From assembly GCA_030063045.1 (NCBI GenBank), contig JAQSEB010000173.1:186001-250000 (forward strand): a stretch of DNA of 64,000 bases, in the 5' to 3' direction. Each line of letters begins with the position of its first letter. The first letter of the stretch is position 1. This DNA is from Pratylenchus scribneri. Lineage: Eukaryota; Nematoda; Chromadorea; Rhabditida; Pratylenchidae. The position numbers and the translations under genes are program-made. Below are positions 10,745-24,000 of this stretch, one piece after another. Under the pieces are notes generated by a model. It worked only from the letters and a program-made list of their open reading frames with translations. It ran no database searches and was not told the origin of the DNA.

Positions 10745-13700
10745 TCAAATTTTTGTCTCCTTTGTATTCGATGAATTCGATGGATTAGTGGTGCTGCTGA
10801 TTTTGCTTATCGCCTTTGAATGGATTCTTTGTAACATTTGTCGCGGCTGTTCCCATATCAAATTGACAATTGCGAGTCGATATGGGGAATTGATCAGAAT
10901 TGTGGCAACTGGATTCAGCAATGGGATGTAATGTTGGAGAAAGGAGGTGGCCATTTGGAGCTGTGAAAAAAAGAATGGATGGTAACTATAATTATTTTAT
11001 CAAAAATCATTGAAAATTTTCATTAATTTTTGTGTGGAAATATTGGCATTTTTTGAGTTTAAAAAATTCTTACTAACTTTCATCCTGTCTAATTTTTAAC
11101 CTGGTAACATTTTTCTCTATTCTCTCCCAAAAAAATCGGCCGAAAAATTTTTATTCTCCAAAAAACTCTTTTGAATCCCCAACACCTCCCTTCCCCCAAA
11201 AAATTTTTTTAGATCTAATGAATCCAAAAGTGTTTTAGAAAAAAATTTTTGGGGAAAAATAGTATGTAATTTTGACCCTTAATTATTATCTCTAATAAGT
11301 CCTAAAAATTTTCTATAACCAAGATATAAGGTCTCGAAAAAATGACGATTTATTGATTTTAAGAATAAATTATTTTTTATTAAAATTAATATAAAAAATT
11401 TTTAATCTTTTATTTCTGACCAGAGAATTGATTTTAGGCTTTAAATTTTGAATAGTTAAAAAAATCCAATATTTTCAGAGTTTTATAGCTTTAAAAGGCT
11501 AATTTTCGACTTGAAAATTAAATTCCAAATAGAAATTATTTAAACTAAATGGAAAGCAATAGTAAACAAACCTGAAGAAAAGTTGGATCTCTGGCCATTC
11601 GTTTGCCAAACAAAGAGACCGTAATAATAATGAATAACACCAAAATGGCAATGGCTAATAGCGGGAATGAGGCCTTAAAAGGACTATTTCCAAATTTAAT
11701 TATTTTTATTATTTACTGACCAAAATAATCAATGTTTTGGTCAATTGTTTGTTCAATTTACGGGTGTATTCACTGAAACTTGTTCGCCTAACAAAATGAA
11801 CAATTCGGTAGCCAAGAATAATTATGCACGAAAAGCAAACAATGAATGTGGTGATCACCATAAAGTGCCAAATTTTGTTGTATGTTGGAGTCTGGAAAAA
11901 TATTAATATAAGTCTATTTAATAAATTTTTTTCATTCCACATAAAATATAAATTTTTTTTTTAATTTATAAGGAAAAGCGATGGAAATGAACGGAAACGG
12001 AAATAGTGTAAAGAGAAATTTTGTGTATCATAAAATTATAATTTAAAAATATAAATTATAATTTTTAAATTTTAATAAGGCTAATTTCGCTAAGGTCAAA
12101 TAAATAAATGTTCTAATATTTTCTATTTAATTGATATATTGCGTATATATGCTTTTGTGTATAGGTGTTGTATACATATTGTATACATGTTATATTATTC
12201 ATATTGTATACATGTTGTATACATATTGTATACATGTTGTATACATACATATTGTATTGTATACATATTGTATACATGTTATATTATTCATATTGTATAC
12301 ATGTTGTATACATATTGTATACATGTTGTATACATACATATTGTATTGTATACATATTGTGTACATTTTGTATACACATTGTGTACATGTTGTATACACA
12401 TTGTGTACATTTTGTATACACATTGTATACATGTTGTATACACATTGTATACATGCTGTATACATGCTTTCGTACCTTTTTCCTAAAACTGCTATAAAAT
12501 AAGTTATTTAAATATACCGTATTTCTTTTATTAGTAGCCCATGGGCTTATAATTTTTTAAGGTTCTGATAGGGGGGGTTGGCGGGGTTGGCTTCAATTTT
12601 TTAATAAATTTTAGAGAAGAAAATGCGTTGAAAATAGAACTTTATTCAATAAATTTCCAACATTTTTTTAATATTAAAAAGCATATTCACTACATATTTT
12701 TTAGATTTCGATATGTTTTTTTTACATAATTTTATCTTCTCAACATGTTTTTAAGATTAATTTTTTAGAGACAATGTTGGGTGAACTTCTAATAGAACAA
12801 GTACGATAATCTATAAAAAAAATTTACCAGCACTTTTTAGGTTATGAATAATTTTTTTAGAATTAGTTAGGATTTAATTACTATCGCTCAAAAATGTAAA
12901 ATTAATCAAAATAAGAAATAAATCCTACTTTATCGGCCACAGTGAATGCAAATTGCTTCCTCTCATCCAAATTCTCAATTAATTGGCCAATAAATTCCGT
13001 ATCATTTGGACGAATGCCATCAATCACAAGGGGCACATTATGAATGAAATAAATGGACATTACAATGACATTGAATAAGAAAAGGGCAAATAACATTAGT
13101 AAATAACGGCATAAAGGGATGCGAATATTACTGTGGAAAAATAAATTTTTGTAAGGAACAAATTAGGGATATAAAATTTATATTAAATTTAAAAAATTCA
13201 GTTTTTTGATTGCTTTAATTAATTAAGAAATATTGGTAAAGCTTTTTTTAAAATTTATGCCAAATCTTAATAAGCTCTAATGCCAGGACAAAATTATAAA
13301 GCAGATATTCTTATCTATTATTAGCCTAATATAATTGAAATTAATATATTTCAGTTAAGAAATATACTAGAAAAATATATTTTTTTAAATTAATTATATT
13401 AATAAAAATTTTTAGTAAAATAAAATTAAAATTATTTAAAATCAAATATCTAATTACTTAATATATTTTTTGATTAATTCATGACCATTGATATTTGATA
13501 GTAATAAAATTATGGAAAAATTAATTAAATTTAAATTCAAACTGACCGATTAAGTAGGAAATATCTGTGCACAAATTGGAAAACCACACTGAAAATATCC
13601 ATAGCGAAAAATGTTTGATGAACTTTGTAGAGGAAATAAAGCCCAACAGGGCCAAACAGATGTTTATACAATTCCGTAAAATATCCATCATAAAATACAG

Positions 13701-14699
13701 TGAAAATGCCATCAAAAAATATTACCACCTTAAAAAATTAAATTGTGAGTAAAAATTCATTTTAATACATATTTCCAGAATATTTTTAGTAAATTATTTA
13801 AATTTAAATGAAATTAATTTTAAAAAAATAAATTAAAATTTTTAATATTAAAATGTGCAAATTTTACTGAAAAATACAAAATTAATGATGAATTTATTAT
13901 TATTTTTTATAAAGAAAATATTTTTATTTTACTACTCATAAATTTTTATTAATTAGAGAAATAATAAGAGAATTATTTATAGACAAAAAACGGATTGAGG
14001 CCTTTCATAATTAATTTAAAAAATTAAAAAATTTTTTTTTAATATTTTAAAATAAAATTAAATGGTTTATTTTTATTTTATTACTCATAAAATTTTTCAT
14101 AATTAGAGAAATAATAAGAGAAAAATTTATTATTAATGGAAAAAAGTAGGATTGGGGCGAATTTCCACATTCATAATTAATTGAAAAATTGAAAAAAAAA
14201 ATTCCAAAATTTTTAAGTATGCAAAGAAGTGCCTGATTTATTCCTCTTCCCTTTTTAATGATCAAAAGAATAAAACTTATAATTTTTTTTCAATAAATTT
14301 TTAATAAAACCAAAAATTTTTAATAAACCAAAATAAATGGAAAATTTAATAAAATGCAACTATAATCATTTTATGGTTTTCAATTTTTTCTCAATTTTTA
14401 CCAATTTTATCCAAATTTTCTTAATAATAATAATAAAGTTTGAAAATTTTAAATTAATTTAAATATAATTTTAAATTAATTTAAATATAATTTTAAATTA
14501 CCGGCCATCCAATTGTTTCCTGAAGCAAATAGAGAATGTCAAGGATGCAAGTTTGATACAGAATTCGACTGTAGAGAACAATTTCTTTTGGTGTTTTGCG
14601 CCAAATTAGCCAAAAAAGAAGTAAATTGAGGAATAACCCAATTGGAGGGCAAATCCTTGAATTCAAATAAACAAATTTATTGAAATGAATAATTGTCAT
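10745..14699 (-). CDS. Seven-transmembrane chemoreceptor, Srd/Str-like
   Basis: Six exons (14699-14502, 13728-13547, 13130-12929, 11891-11721, 11673-11572, 10960-10745) join in consistent phases to a 356-residue protein ending in TGA. Seven hydrophobic segments are visible: two near residues 15-65, TM3 ending in HRYFLLNR, TM4 (LLMLFALFLFNVIVM), TM5 (WHFMVITTFIVCFSCIIILG), TM6 (LLAIAILVLFIIITVSLF) and TM7 ending in PLLNPVATILINSPYR. The TM1-2 loop KTPKEIVLYSRILYQT and the C-terminal PxxNPxxT...PYR pattern are typical of nematode Srd/Str receptors. It would act as a G-protein-coupled chemosensory receptor in the membrane of sensory neurons. The N-terminus is short before TM1, so an extra 5' exon is possible. 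All six exons are open, so the gene looks functional. Subfamily is my inference. Confidence 0.85.
12131..12475. repeat. TTGTATACAT microsatellite in receptor intron
   Basis: Alternating TTGTATACATG, TTGTATACATA and related units with a period near 15 bp. A block of about 90 bp that includes TTATATTATTCA is itself duplicated (near 12170 and 12260). The unit length is a multiple of three, so several frames on both strands stay open; these are not genes. Confidence 0.9.
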
Positions 14700-15370
14700 T
14701 TTCTACAAAATTTAGTAAAATTTGTTTTATTATTGTTTAAATATTATAGCAATTTTTCTCGCAATTTTAATTCAAATCAATTTTTGTTTATGTTTCAAAT
14801 ATTGTGACAAAATAAATTAGTATTTGAGCACTTTTTCTCCCATTTTTCTGGTCAACTTTTTGACTTTTTTTGAGGATAACAAATTCAATAAGTCTTGACT
14901 ATTTCTTGCAATGGAGAATGATGGAAATTTTGCAAAATTTTATCCTTTTAAAACTTTAAAAACCATTGAATTTATTAATAATCTTCAGTAATTTTAAATA
15001 TAATGATCTCCATCGGTTTTAGAAAGGGATCTTTTAAAACTCGAATTTTAGTTTTTGAAAAATATTGGTTTTTGGGTTTCGAGTTTGAAAATGTCGATAG
15101 TTTTTTAAAGGAATATCAAATATTCGGTACTAAATTGGATCACAATCTACTATTCTGATTTTAAGACAAAAAATAATTTTTAACTAATTAATATTTATTT
15201 TGTTTTATATAGCGAATTTTTGATTAAATTGACAAAAAAGGCTTTTATTTGAAGAAGAAATATTTTAAAAAAATAAAATTCGGGGTCATTTTCATTTGTT
15301 TAATTGAACTTTAATTTGCCTTTGACAATTCACCGAAATAATCAAGCAAATTGTTGGGCGGATTGCCCAT
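14700..15370. other. Upstream region of the chemoreceptor gene
   Basis: AT-rich, no open frame or repeat recognised. It should contain the receptor promoter, but no specific site can be named. Confidence 0.4.
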
Positions 15371-15374
15371 ATTG

Positions 15375-15690
15375 ACCCTTTTTCCTTTTAAAAATGGACG
15401 TCAACGAATTCGTTTATTTGATTGAGAAAATATTTTCGAGAAAAAAAAAATTCCTTCCAAAATCTTGCGCCTTCTAAAATCAATTATATTCATCAAATGG
15501 AGCTGCGCAGAAACAAAATTTATTGTGAACGATTGAACTATATTTGTGATATAAATTAACAATTATAAAAACAAGAAATGAACGAAAACGAAAAACATTC
15601 GTTCCATCCACTTCCTTCCAAAACGAGAACAGCCGCACCGAAAATGAGAGCAATGATTGTGCACACAATTTGCGCGGAAGGAATAGGAAA
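15375..15690. repeat. Dispersed conserved block, copy 1
   Basis: About 300 bp starting near AAAATGGACGTCAACGAATT is found again at 44810-45072 with shared segments such as TTCCTTCCAAAATCTTGCGC and CTTCCAAAACGAGAACA. The first 16 codons from ATGGACGTCAACG stay open in both copies, but indels break them afterwards. It lies about 0.7 kb upstream of the chemoreceptor. Confidence 0.6.
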
Positions 15691-16016
15691 AAAAATTAAA
15701 TTCTGCTGATTATTTGTTATGATTGATTGATTTCACTTATTATTTGCTGTGGTTATTTTGGCGAAATTAGAAAGAAAAATGAATTTTTTTGTGATATTCC
15801 ATGATTTATGAAACGATATTATAATTTATTTACGCATAAAAATTTTACAATTATTATAAATGAAAGTTGAGGGTCACAATTGTAAATTGTAATTAAATAT
15901 TATCATTATATGCTTTTTTACAATACTAAAAGTTTTAAAATTACCGGTATATTAAGCCCCAAAAAGATGCTTAAATTATAATTAATAAATTTTTTATGGT
16001 TATATTTTACACGTCC

Positions 16017-16429
16017 GGGGTCATCTCCACAAAAGACAAGGGGCTGTGCAAATATAGGCATGTCCACAAATTCTGCAAATATAGGTTTTTTAATTCTAAT
16101 AATTCAGCAATAGGTTTCAGACCCTACAAACCTTATACCATTTTGTAGATCTCATCGAGACGCATCGAATGGTATAAAAATATTCCAAAAGATAAAGTGT
16201 TAAACCGTTTAAACCATTTTTTAAGTTTTTGCTTTAAAACTTGTTAATTTTGGATCAAAACCAGACATTTTATATACCATTTGATGCGACTCGATGAGAT
16301 CTACAAAATGGTATAAGGTTTGTATGGTCTAAAACCTATTGCTGATTTATTAGAAGTCAAAAACTTATATTTGCAAAATTTGTGGGCATGCCCATATTTG
16401 CAGAATTGTGGAGATGACCTAGCATCTAT
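16017..16429. repeat. Fold-back element, core family 1, copy 2
   Basis: The outer arms GGTCATCTCCACA...TGCAAATATAGG are mirrored by CATATTTGCAGAATTGTGGAGATGACC. Inside is the common core (AGACCCTACAAACCTTATAC / GTATAAGGTTTGTATGGTCT). Total about 410 bp. The outer arms differ from those of every other copy in the window. Confidence 0.8.
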
Positions 16430-17257
16430 TTTACATAAGTTCTAGCAATAGGAGTTAACGAGTAATGAATCTTTCGATTTATTCCTTTGTTTAAATATTT
16501 TCCATTTTATTTTTACTGCTGTCTTTTAAATGCCAATGCCGACCAATTTAGGATTTTCAAATTTTGTAAATTTCCATCCATTGTATTATTTTTTAATTAA
16601 AAAAAAAGATTTCTCAATATTCCCTTAAATCGTTCATCAATCAAGAAAATGCACAAAGTTTATCTTCCTTGATCCTCGATAGAGTAAAATATTCAAATGT
16701 TAGATCGAGGCAATTTTCCCAAGCCATCATTCAACCCTCCCCCCTCCATAAGTTGGTTACCATATTCTCTGTTGTCGGTGGGCTAATAATAATTTTATTT
16801 TATTTTTGAACAAAGAAAATTCAAATGTTTGCCCCAGGCAATTTTCCATTCATTTCAACAATTTTAAAATTTAATTTGCCTTAGCATTTGATGATGCCCC
16901 CATTATTAAGTATTAACCCAGAAAATGGACCATTATCGTGCATAAAATGATTCCATTTTGTCTTTTTCCCTATTGAATACTTTCCAATAAAAATTATTTC
17001 AATTTATTATTTTGTCCGTTCAAAAGGACAAAACGCAAATGAAAAAGGCGAATTCCTCTAAATTCTCAAAAAAATTATGAAATTAATAAATAATTATATC
17101 AAATTTTTATTCAATCCACATTTAAAAATTTGTTCAAAAAAAATTTAAAAATTTGTTAGAAATAATATTATTAATTATAGGAATCTATTCATTTTTTATT
17201 AAATTAATTAATTAATAATTTAATTTAGAGAAAACATATCAACAAATTTAAATAAAA

Positions 17258-19198
17258 ATGGAACAACAAATGAACCAAAAAATGATCGAATTGCAAAATG
17301 AAAATGAAAAGTTGAAGGAAGAAAACAAAGAAATTGGGAAAATGAAGGAAGAAATTTTTGGATTAAAAGAAAAAAATACAAAATTGGAGAAAGAAAATAG
17401 TGAATTGAAGGAAAAGATAGGAAAAATTGAAGCTTATATGAAGAAAGTAAGTTAATTTAGAAAAAAATTTTGATATTATTTTAAAATTTCTTAAGAAAAA
17501 ACTCTCAGTTCCTCAACGAATAATGCCAGTTGAATTGCTGAACGAATTGTTTGCCTCAATGCCATTTGAAAATGCTTTTGGTCTTTTGGCCAAAATGGCA
17601 AATGGCCTTTTGGCAAGAAATGTTCAAAAAATGATCAACGTTATTAAAGAGGTGAATTAGAATTTTTATAAAATATTATTAGAATTTATAATAAGGATGG
17701 TATTTAATTTGGCGAAAAAAACATTGAAAATGGCGAAAAGTTTATAACGGTTTAACAGTTTGTCTTAGATCCCTAAACCTTATACTCAATCGATAGATCT
17801 CATCAAGACGCGTCAAATGGTATATAATTTGTCATGGTTTGATCAAAAATTAAGGGTTTTAAACCACTTAAACCATCAGATGGGTTTGGTTCAAAACCAA
17901 TTAAACCATGACAAATTATATAAACTTTTCGCCATTTTCAGTACTCTTTTCGCTAATTTCAATGTTTTTTTTCGCCATTTTAAATATTTCCTTTATAATA
18001 ATCACTTCCACAGGCATTGAAGAACAACAAATTCAGCGAAGAGGAGTGTGGACAAAAATTGACCATTTCTGAAGACGGACTTGAAACCAAACATTCTTAC
18101 CCAAATGGTAAAATTAAACTGTGAAAAAAATTATTTTTAATTTAATTCTTAATTTTTAGAGTGGAATTTGGCTCAAGCTGTTTTCCCAATTGCATCTTTC
18201 AATTTGAAGGCCAACAATGAACCATTAATTACTTCATATTTTGAAATTGAAATTATGAATGGGTATTTTATTTAAATTTTTATATATGTTGCAGCCGATC
18301 TCTTTTTTTAGCCGATTTCGAATTCGGCTAGCCGATCTCTTTTTTTCTGACAGAAATAGTGTAGTAGCAGACATGTTTGTATGGCCATATCTCAGTTCCT
18401 AGGCCAATTAGAGTTTTAATTCTTTTTCCTAGCCCTAGCCTACCCTAGCCCTAGCCCTAAAACCCATGCCGGCCTGCTCATAGCCCTAGCCCTACCCTAG
18501 TTAAACCGGTTTGAAAAACCGAAATTTCAATTGGCCATAACTTTGGTTCAAATCAAATCTTTCTGAAATTGAAATCTTATAGAGAAAACCAACCCTGACG
18601 AATCTAATGAGCTATAGATCAAGTCTTAACGATAACTAGAACATACCGAAAACGAGATCGGCTAAAAAACGAGATCGGCTTCAACATATAAATTCATTAT
18701 ATGATTAATTTTTAGGGATGCTAATGGTAATATTACCATTGGATTTTGCGATGAACAATTTCCATTGGAATACCAAGAACTTGGATATTGGAATGATTCA
18801 AATTCAATTGGAATTTTTGACGAAAGAGGAATTTGGATTGATGGAACTTTAAGCGAATACGTAAAAGCCGTTAACTATTTTGAGAAAGGCAATTTTGTTG
18901 GAATTGGCATAATCCGCCATCCAAATTCTAAAATGGAATGTTTTGCCACGTTGAATGGCGAATATTTGGGTAAAATAATTTTAAATAAAAAAATTGTAAA
19001 ATTTATTAGTGAAAAATAAAATTTATTAATAAATAAAATTCAGGGAAGGAAGCTCTGCCGAAAAAATTTGCAAACATCGAATTATTTCCAGCAATCAATT
19101 TATATAGTACTGATCATTCAATTCGCATCAATTTTGGCAAAAAAGAATGGCAATTTAAGGAAATTGCACTTGCTTTTGTACCAAAATTTTGGTTCTGA
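17258..19198 (+). CDS. Coiled-coil / F-box-like / SPRY protein
   Basis: Six exons (17258-17446, 17496-17651, 18014-18107, 18160-18262, 18716-18969, 19044-19198) join in phase to 316 residues. Residues 1-63 are a Glu/Lys heptad coiled coil; 64-115 contain an F-box-like helix pair (MPVELLNELFASMPFENAF); about 150-305 form a SPRY domain with ITIGFCDEQFPL, NSIGIF and FGKKEWQF signatures. There is no signal peptide, so unlike secreted SPRYSEC effectors this one should be cytosolic, where an F-box could recruit Skp1/cullin and the SPRY select targets for ubiquitination. That role is inferred. AATAAA lies at 19344. Introns 2 and 4 each carry a fold-back element yet all splice sites are sound. Confidence 0.85.
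17706..17990. repeat. Fold-back element, core family 1, copy 3
   Basis: The arms TTGGCGAAAAAAACATTG and AAAATGGCGAAAAG are mirrored by CTTTTCGCCATTTTC and CAATGTTTTTTTTCGCC; the core has TAGATCTCATCAAGACGCGT. It occupies intron 2 of the coiled-coil/SPRY gene. Confidence 0.8.
18297..18693. repeat. Fold-back element, AGCCGAT / CCCTAGCCCTA family, copy 1
   Basis: Ends made of repeated AGCCGATCTCTTTTT (left) and AACGAGATCGGCT (right) enclose a CCCTAGCCCTAGCC tract, then AACCGGTTTGAAAAACCG. An opposite-orientation relative is at 29293-29690. It lies in intron 4 of the SPRY gene. Confidence 0.7.
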
Positions 19199-19471
19199 AG
19201 GAAAAGAGAAGCAAATTAAAGAAAAAGGATTCATTTATGCTTTGTCACCATTAAATTTTCCATTATTCCTGAACATTCATCTAAATTTCATCTTCACATT
19301 TTGATTTTTTGACCATTTAAATAAATGAACTTTCGCGTAAAACAATAAATCTTCTCTGCTCTTATTTGTTTTCTGAATTATGATCAAATTTGAATATTCG
19401 ATTAAAAAATTTGGTATTCATTATCGGTGGACGGTGGGTAATTCCCGAATCAGTACCGAGTCGACATTGTT

Positions 19472-19908
19472 GTTAACAGGGGAGGGGGGTAAGAATTTAA
19501 AGGGGGGGGGGGCACCCGATAATTTATTATTCTGTCTCCCCTGGTATTTTTAAGCAAAGCAGAACTATCCTAAACCGAATTTTATATACCCTAAACCTAA
19601 ACCTAAACCCTACCTACCCCTAACTTTCCCCTACCCTACCCTTAAAACCCATTCGGCCCTACCCTACCTATCCCTAACCTTACCCTAAATAAGATTTGAC
19701 CAGCAGGCCACTAATGAGGTTTAGGGTAGGGTAGGGTTAGGTTTGGATGGGGTCGGATGGGTTTAAGGGTAAGGTTAGATTAGACTTTTAGGGCTTAGAA
19801 TTTCCTCTCATTCTATTTTTAGACCTAAAAGTACCGGGGGAGGCAGAATAATAAATTTTCGGGTCCCGCCCCCCCCCCCCCCTCTTAAATTCTTGCCCCC
19901 CTGTTAAC
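19472..19908. repeat. G-run fold-back element 1
   Basis: Left arm GTTAACAGGGGAGGGGGGTA and right arm CTTGCCCCCCTGTTAAC are inverted copies. Next inwards are ATAATTTATTATTCTGTCTC and its mirror, with CCTAAACCTAAACC telomere-like tracts in the middle, themselves inverted (TTAGGGTAGGG). Homopolymer runs of 10 or more G/C suggest the exact length may be misassembled. Confidence 0.75.
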
Positions 19909-19914
19909 TGACTA

Positions 19915-21005
19915 GTACAACTAACTTCTACATATCCGTAGCTCTAGCCCCTAGAATCAATGCCGTTCCTATCAGAACTTCTATACCTAATACTAATCCC
20001 TAAAAAAGATTGGTAATATGGAATATCTTTCAACAAATTAGATGCAAAACAAACCGAATTCGATGCAAGAAAAAAATTTTCCTTATTTGATATTATATTT
20101 AAATTTTAAAATTAATATTTTTAAAATTCCTAATAGGATCACAAATACTCCTTAATAAATTTTTTTTAATTTTCCAGAATAATTTAACGGATTTCAATTT
20201 TTAATTATAGTTTAAATATTTTTATTCGAAATTTGTCTTTTTGATTATTGGTCGATCGCTGCAGATGCAGAATGCAAAATAGGCTAGAGACTAGAGTATT
20301 TATAAAATTGAACAAAATCCAGTAGAAATTTCCTCTATATCTGCCCAATTCAATTCCCTTTTCCACAATTTCTAACAGCTGTATTTGTGGCAAATGGCAA
20401 TTGTTTCCGTGGCCTATCTTCCCAGGCTCAGTCACCACTCACCAGTTTTCATTCAGCCAAAACAAATTTTAGAGTGAATAAAAATCAATGCATCTTTAGG
20501 TAAATTGTTGGATTTGTTGCAAATTTTATTAAATAAATTTTATTTACCATGGATTTTCCCTCTCTGAAATTTATATCCCCCTTCCATTATTAATAATCCC
20601 CTCTGTGTGTCACTGAAAATTCGAACCCCGGGGTTTCTAGAAGAAATAGGATATTTTATATTGGATGAAAAATACTATTTTATACATATGAAATATGTAT
20701 GTAAATAATGAGGCTCGAACTCGAATATAATAAATTCATAAATGTAGATTAAGAATGTGTTTTGCTAATGTGATAATTAAAATTAATATTAAATATAATT
20801 TATTTCAATATGATACCCAATTGAATGTTGAACCTTCCATGATGTTAGTTATGTATAGGTTTTCAAAGACACGACAATATTTCTTTAGATTTTCACCTAT
20901 AAAATAATTTAACAAATATTAAAAATTAAAGCGCGAAAAAAGCATTTATTTACACATTTATATTAATTTTAGAAAAGCAAGAACAATAATTTAAATTTGA
21001 GGAGC
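19915..21005. other. Intergenic, no gene recognised
   Basis: AT-rich spacer with one 77-codon minus-strand frame (20438-20205) that has no recognisable domain and no splice context. B-box-like TTCGAACCCCGG near 20622 lacks an A-box. Confidence 0.4.
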
Positions 21006-24000
21006 ATGGATAAATTTGTGCAGCAGGAAATCGACAATAGCAAGGATGAAAGCGAAAAAGAAGCAGAGCCAAAATGGTTTTTTTTACGAGAATTTTCTAT
21101 GAAATTATTTTTAAAAATAAAACATTCATAAATTAAGTCAAAAATTTAAAATAGTCATCAATTTCTATTACCTTTGCTCTTTCATAAAATTTACAGTGTG
21201 CCAAATTGGTTGATTGAAGTTTTGGCCTGGATCAATCGCATCGAGATGGCCAAATCCTCGATTTCAATTTCATGTCGACTCTTCTATAAATTGTGCTATT
21301 CAAAATTGCATGGAGCTGTTAAGCCTCACATTGTGCCTAAATTGATTTTTGAGTCATCTACAGAAACATTGAAGTTAATTAAGCCGAACCTTCCAATTCA
21401 ATACACAAAGAGCATTCCAATTGCTGAGGTGCCTCCGCCTCCTTATATAATTGGCTCCAAATCAATTACCTTGCAGTGAGTTTTTAAATTAGATGAAATA
21501 TAAAAATTACCTATTCTCGTATTTTTTATATATTAAATTTTCAACAAGTTTCTGGGTTGCGACAACCCCCGACCAAAAATCATGAAAATCACTTTCTAGA
21601 GTTAATTTTGGGCGATGACCAATCTAAGAAGCTTATATTTTTTCTATCCCAACATTTAATTGTGTGAAAATTTTACGTGAAAATAAAATAAACGCAAAAT
21701 GAAACAATCAACGAAAAAAAATAAAAAAATTTAATAAATTCCGCAGTACCATACTTTGATCAAGTCAAATGTACATAAAAATATTTTAGATCAAACAACA
21801 ACTTTTTATTGAACTCAATATTATTTTATAAATCATTTTTCCAATTTCTGTATTTTTTAAATTTATTTTTCAAAAATTTTATTTTCGGAAATTTTGATGT
21901 TCCTCACATCAAGATTCGTGGTCTGTATCCAAAATTAGTCCTCGAAAGTAATTTTGTTAATTTTTGGTCTGGTAACGCAAAACAGAAAAGTACTAAAATA
22001 TTGGTACTTTCCTGTTAGCGGGGGGGGGCAGGTCATTATAGGGGGGGGGCAAAATAACGGGGGGGGCAGGTCATTATAGGGGGGGGCAGCCGATTTACAC
22101 TTGCCCCCCCCGTTATTGACCATCCGGTCGTTAATATATAGATCTTATAATTTATTATATATTAACGACCGGATGGTCATTATAGGGGGGGCAAATCATC
22201 CGATCCTTAATACATATATATTATAAATCCTATATATTAACGACCGTATGGTCATTATAGGGGGGGGGGGGGGCAAGACAGCCGGTCCTTAATATATAAT
22301 AAATTATAAGATCTATATATTAACGACCGGATGGTCAATAACGGGGGGGGGCAAGTGTAAATCGGCTGCCCCCCCCCCCGTTATTGACCAAGACTGCCCC
22401 CCCCCTATAATGACCTGCCCCCCCCCCCCGTTATTGACTTGCCCCCCCCCCCCGTTATTGACCTGCCCCCCCCCCGCTAACAGGAAAGTACCAAAATATT
22501 TTATAGAGACTACAGAGCAATGATTCCGGATTTTCCATTTTTTTTATTCTATCAAATTTAAAATTGAAATATGATCCGTATATCGGTTCATATGCGAATT
22601 TTATTTCATTTTTCTGGCTCTAATATTTTAATAAAAAAAATTATTTTATTTAAATTTGAATTTTTTATTCCAATATTTTATTTATAGATATATTGATGCC
22701 CAAGTTTTGGAATTTATCAAGAATATTCTTCCTGTGGTCTCTTCTCGCTGTGTGCGCTATCAATACTGTATAAATTTTTTTAATTAAATAAAATATAAAA
22801 AGTATATTTTGAAAAGAGAAATATTTATTTGTCTGCAAAAATGCTTTTTTTGCCAATAAAATAATTTTTGACTTCAATTAAATCAGTAGCCAGTTTTAGA
22901 CCTAGAAGTTTTTTTTCAATTTTGTAGATCTAATCGAGACGCATCGATGGTATATAATTTGTCATGGTTTGACACAAAAATAAAGAGTTAAACCGTTTAA
23001 ACCCAAATTTTTTAATTTTTGTTTTAAAACTCTTTAATTTTGGGCCAAAACATGATAAATTATATATCGATGCGTCTCGTTGAGATCTACAAATTGGTAT
23101 AGGTTTTATAGGGTTTAGATTTCTGATTAATTAGAAGTCAGAAGAGAATTTTTAGTTACAAAAAAAAGAAATTTTGGTGGAAAAAATAAAATAGTAAACT
23201 TCTGAAAATCATCAGACTTTATTCTCTCTCGAAACAAAAGTTATAGGACACCATCTGGAAATAAAAAATTAAAATTCCCCACTCCCTTATTCCCTAATCC
23301 CTACCATCCCTTAAACAGCAAAAATACCGAAATACATCCCCGAGCAATTGTGGATTGTTCCCAATGATATACGCCAATTGTTGACAATTTTGTCCAGCTT
23401 GACAATGAAATTCAATCACCAATTTTTCGAGCAACTTGATTTGCCTGAAACTCTCGACTTTATTCAATTTTTATCTCTTAAATGGCCCCCAATAAATCCC
23501 AAAATTATTGAGAGCATTGTAAATTGGCTGAACAAACCCAGAATTGATGGAAAACCAAAATTTCTCTATCTCGAGGGCGAAACACAATGGAAGGCAGCTT
23601 TAATCAATCGTATCAAAAAGGTCTGAAATTTTTTTCTTGATTTATTTAATGTATATTTTTAATTATACAATACATAGGTTTTATAAATAAAGATAAATTT
23701 TAAATGGAAAATATTTTTCTGGCATTAAAATTTCTCTAAATGGCACTAAAAATGTTTTTTTTGTCAATAAAATAGTTTTTGATTTAATATAAATCAGAAA
23801 CCGGTTTTACATCCCATAATACTTATACCATTTTTCGAGACGCATCGAAAGGTAAATATATATTGGGAATGGTTTGTTCAAAATTAAAGGGTATTAAACC
23901 ATTTAAACTATATTTTCCTTCTTTTGGTTTTAAACACTTTAATTTTGGACCTAAACCAGACATTTTATATACCAATCGATGCGTCTTGATGAGATCTACA

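Noticed and set aside
12131..12502. Long Tyr/Ile/Cys-rich open frames in three plus frames and one minus frame
   Set aside because: Created by a tandem repeat whose period is a multiple of three; no splice sites, composition fully explained by TTGTATACAT units.
19560..19790. Telomere end or interstitial telomere from CCTAAACC units
   Set aside because: Units are irregular, not TTAGGC, and are mirrored within a fold-back element.
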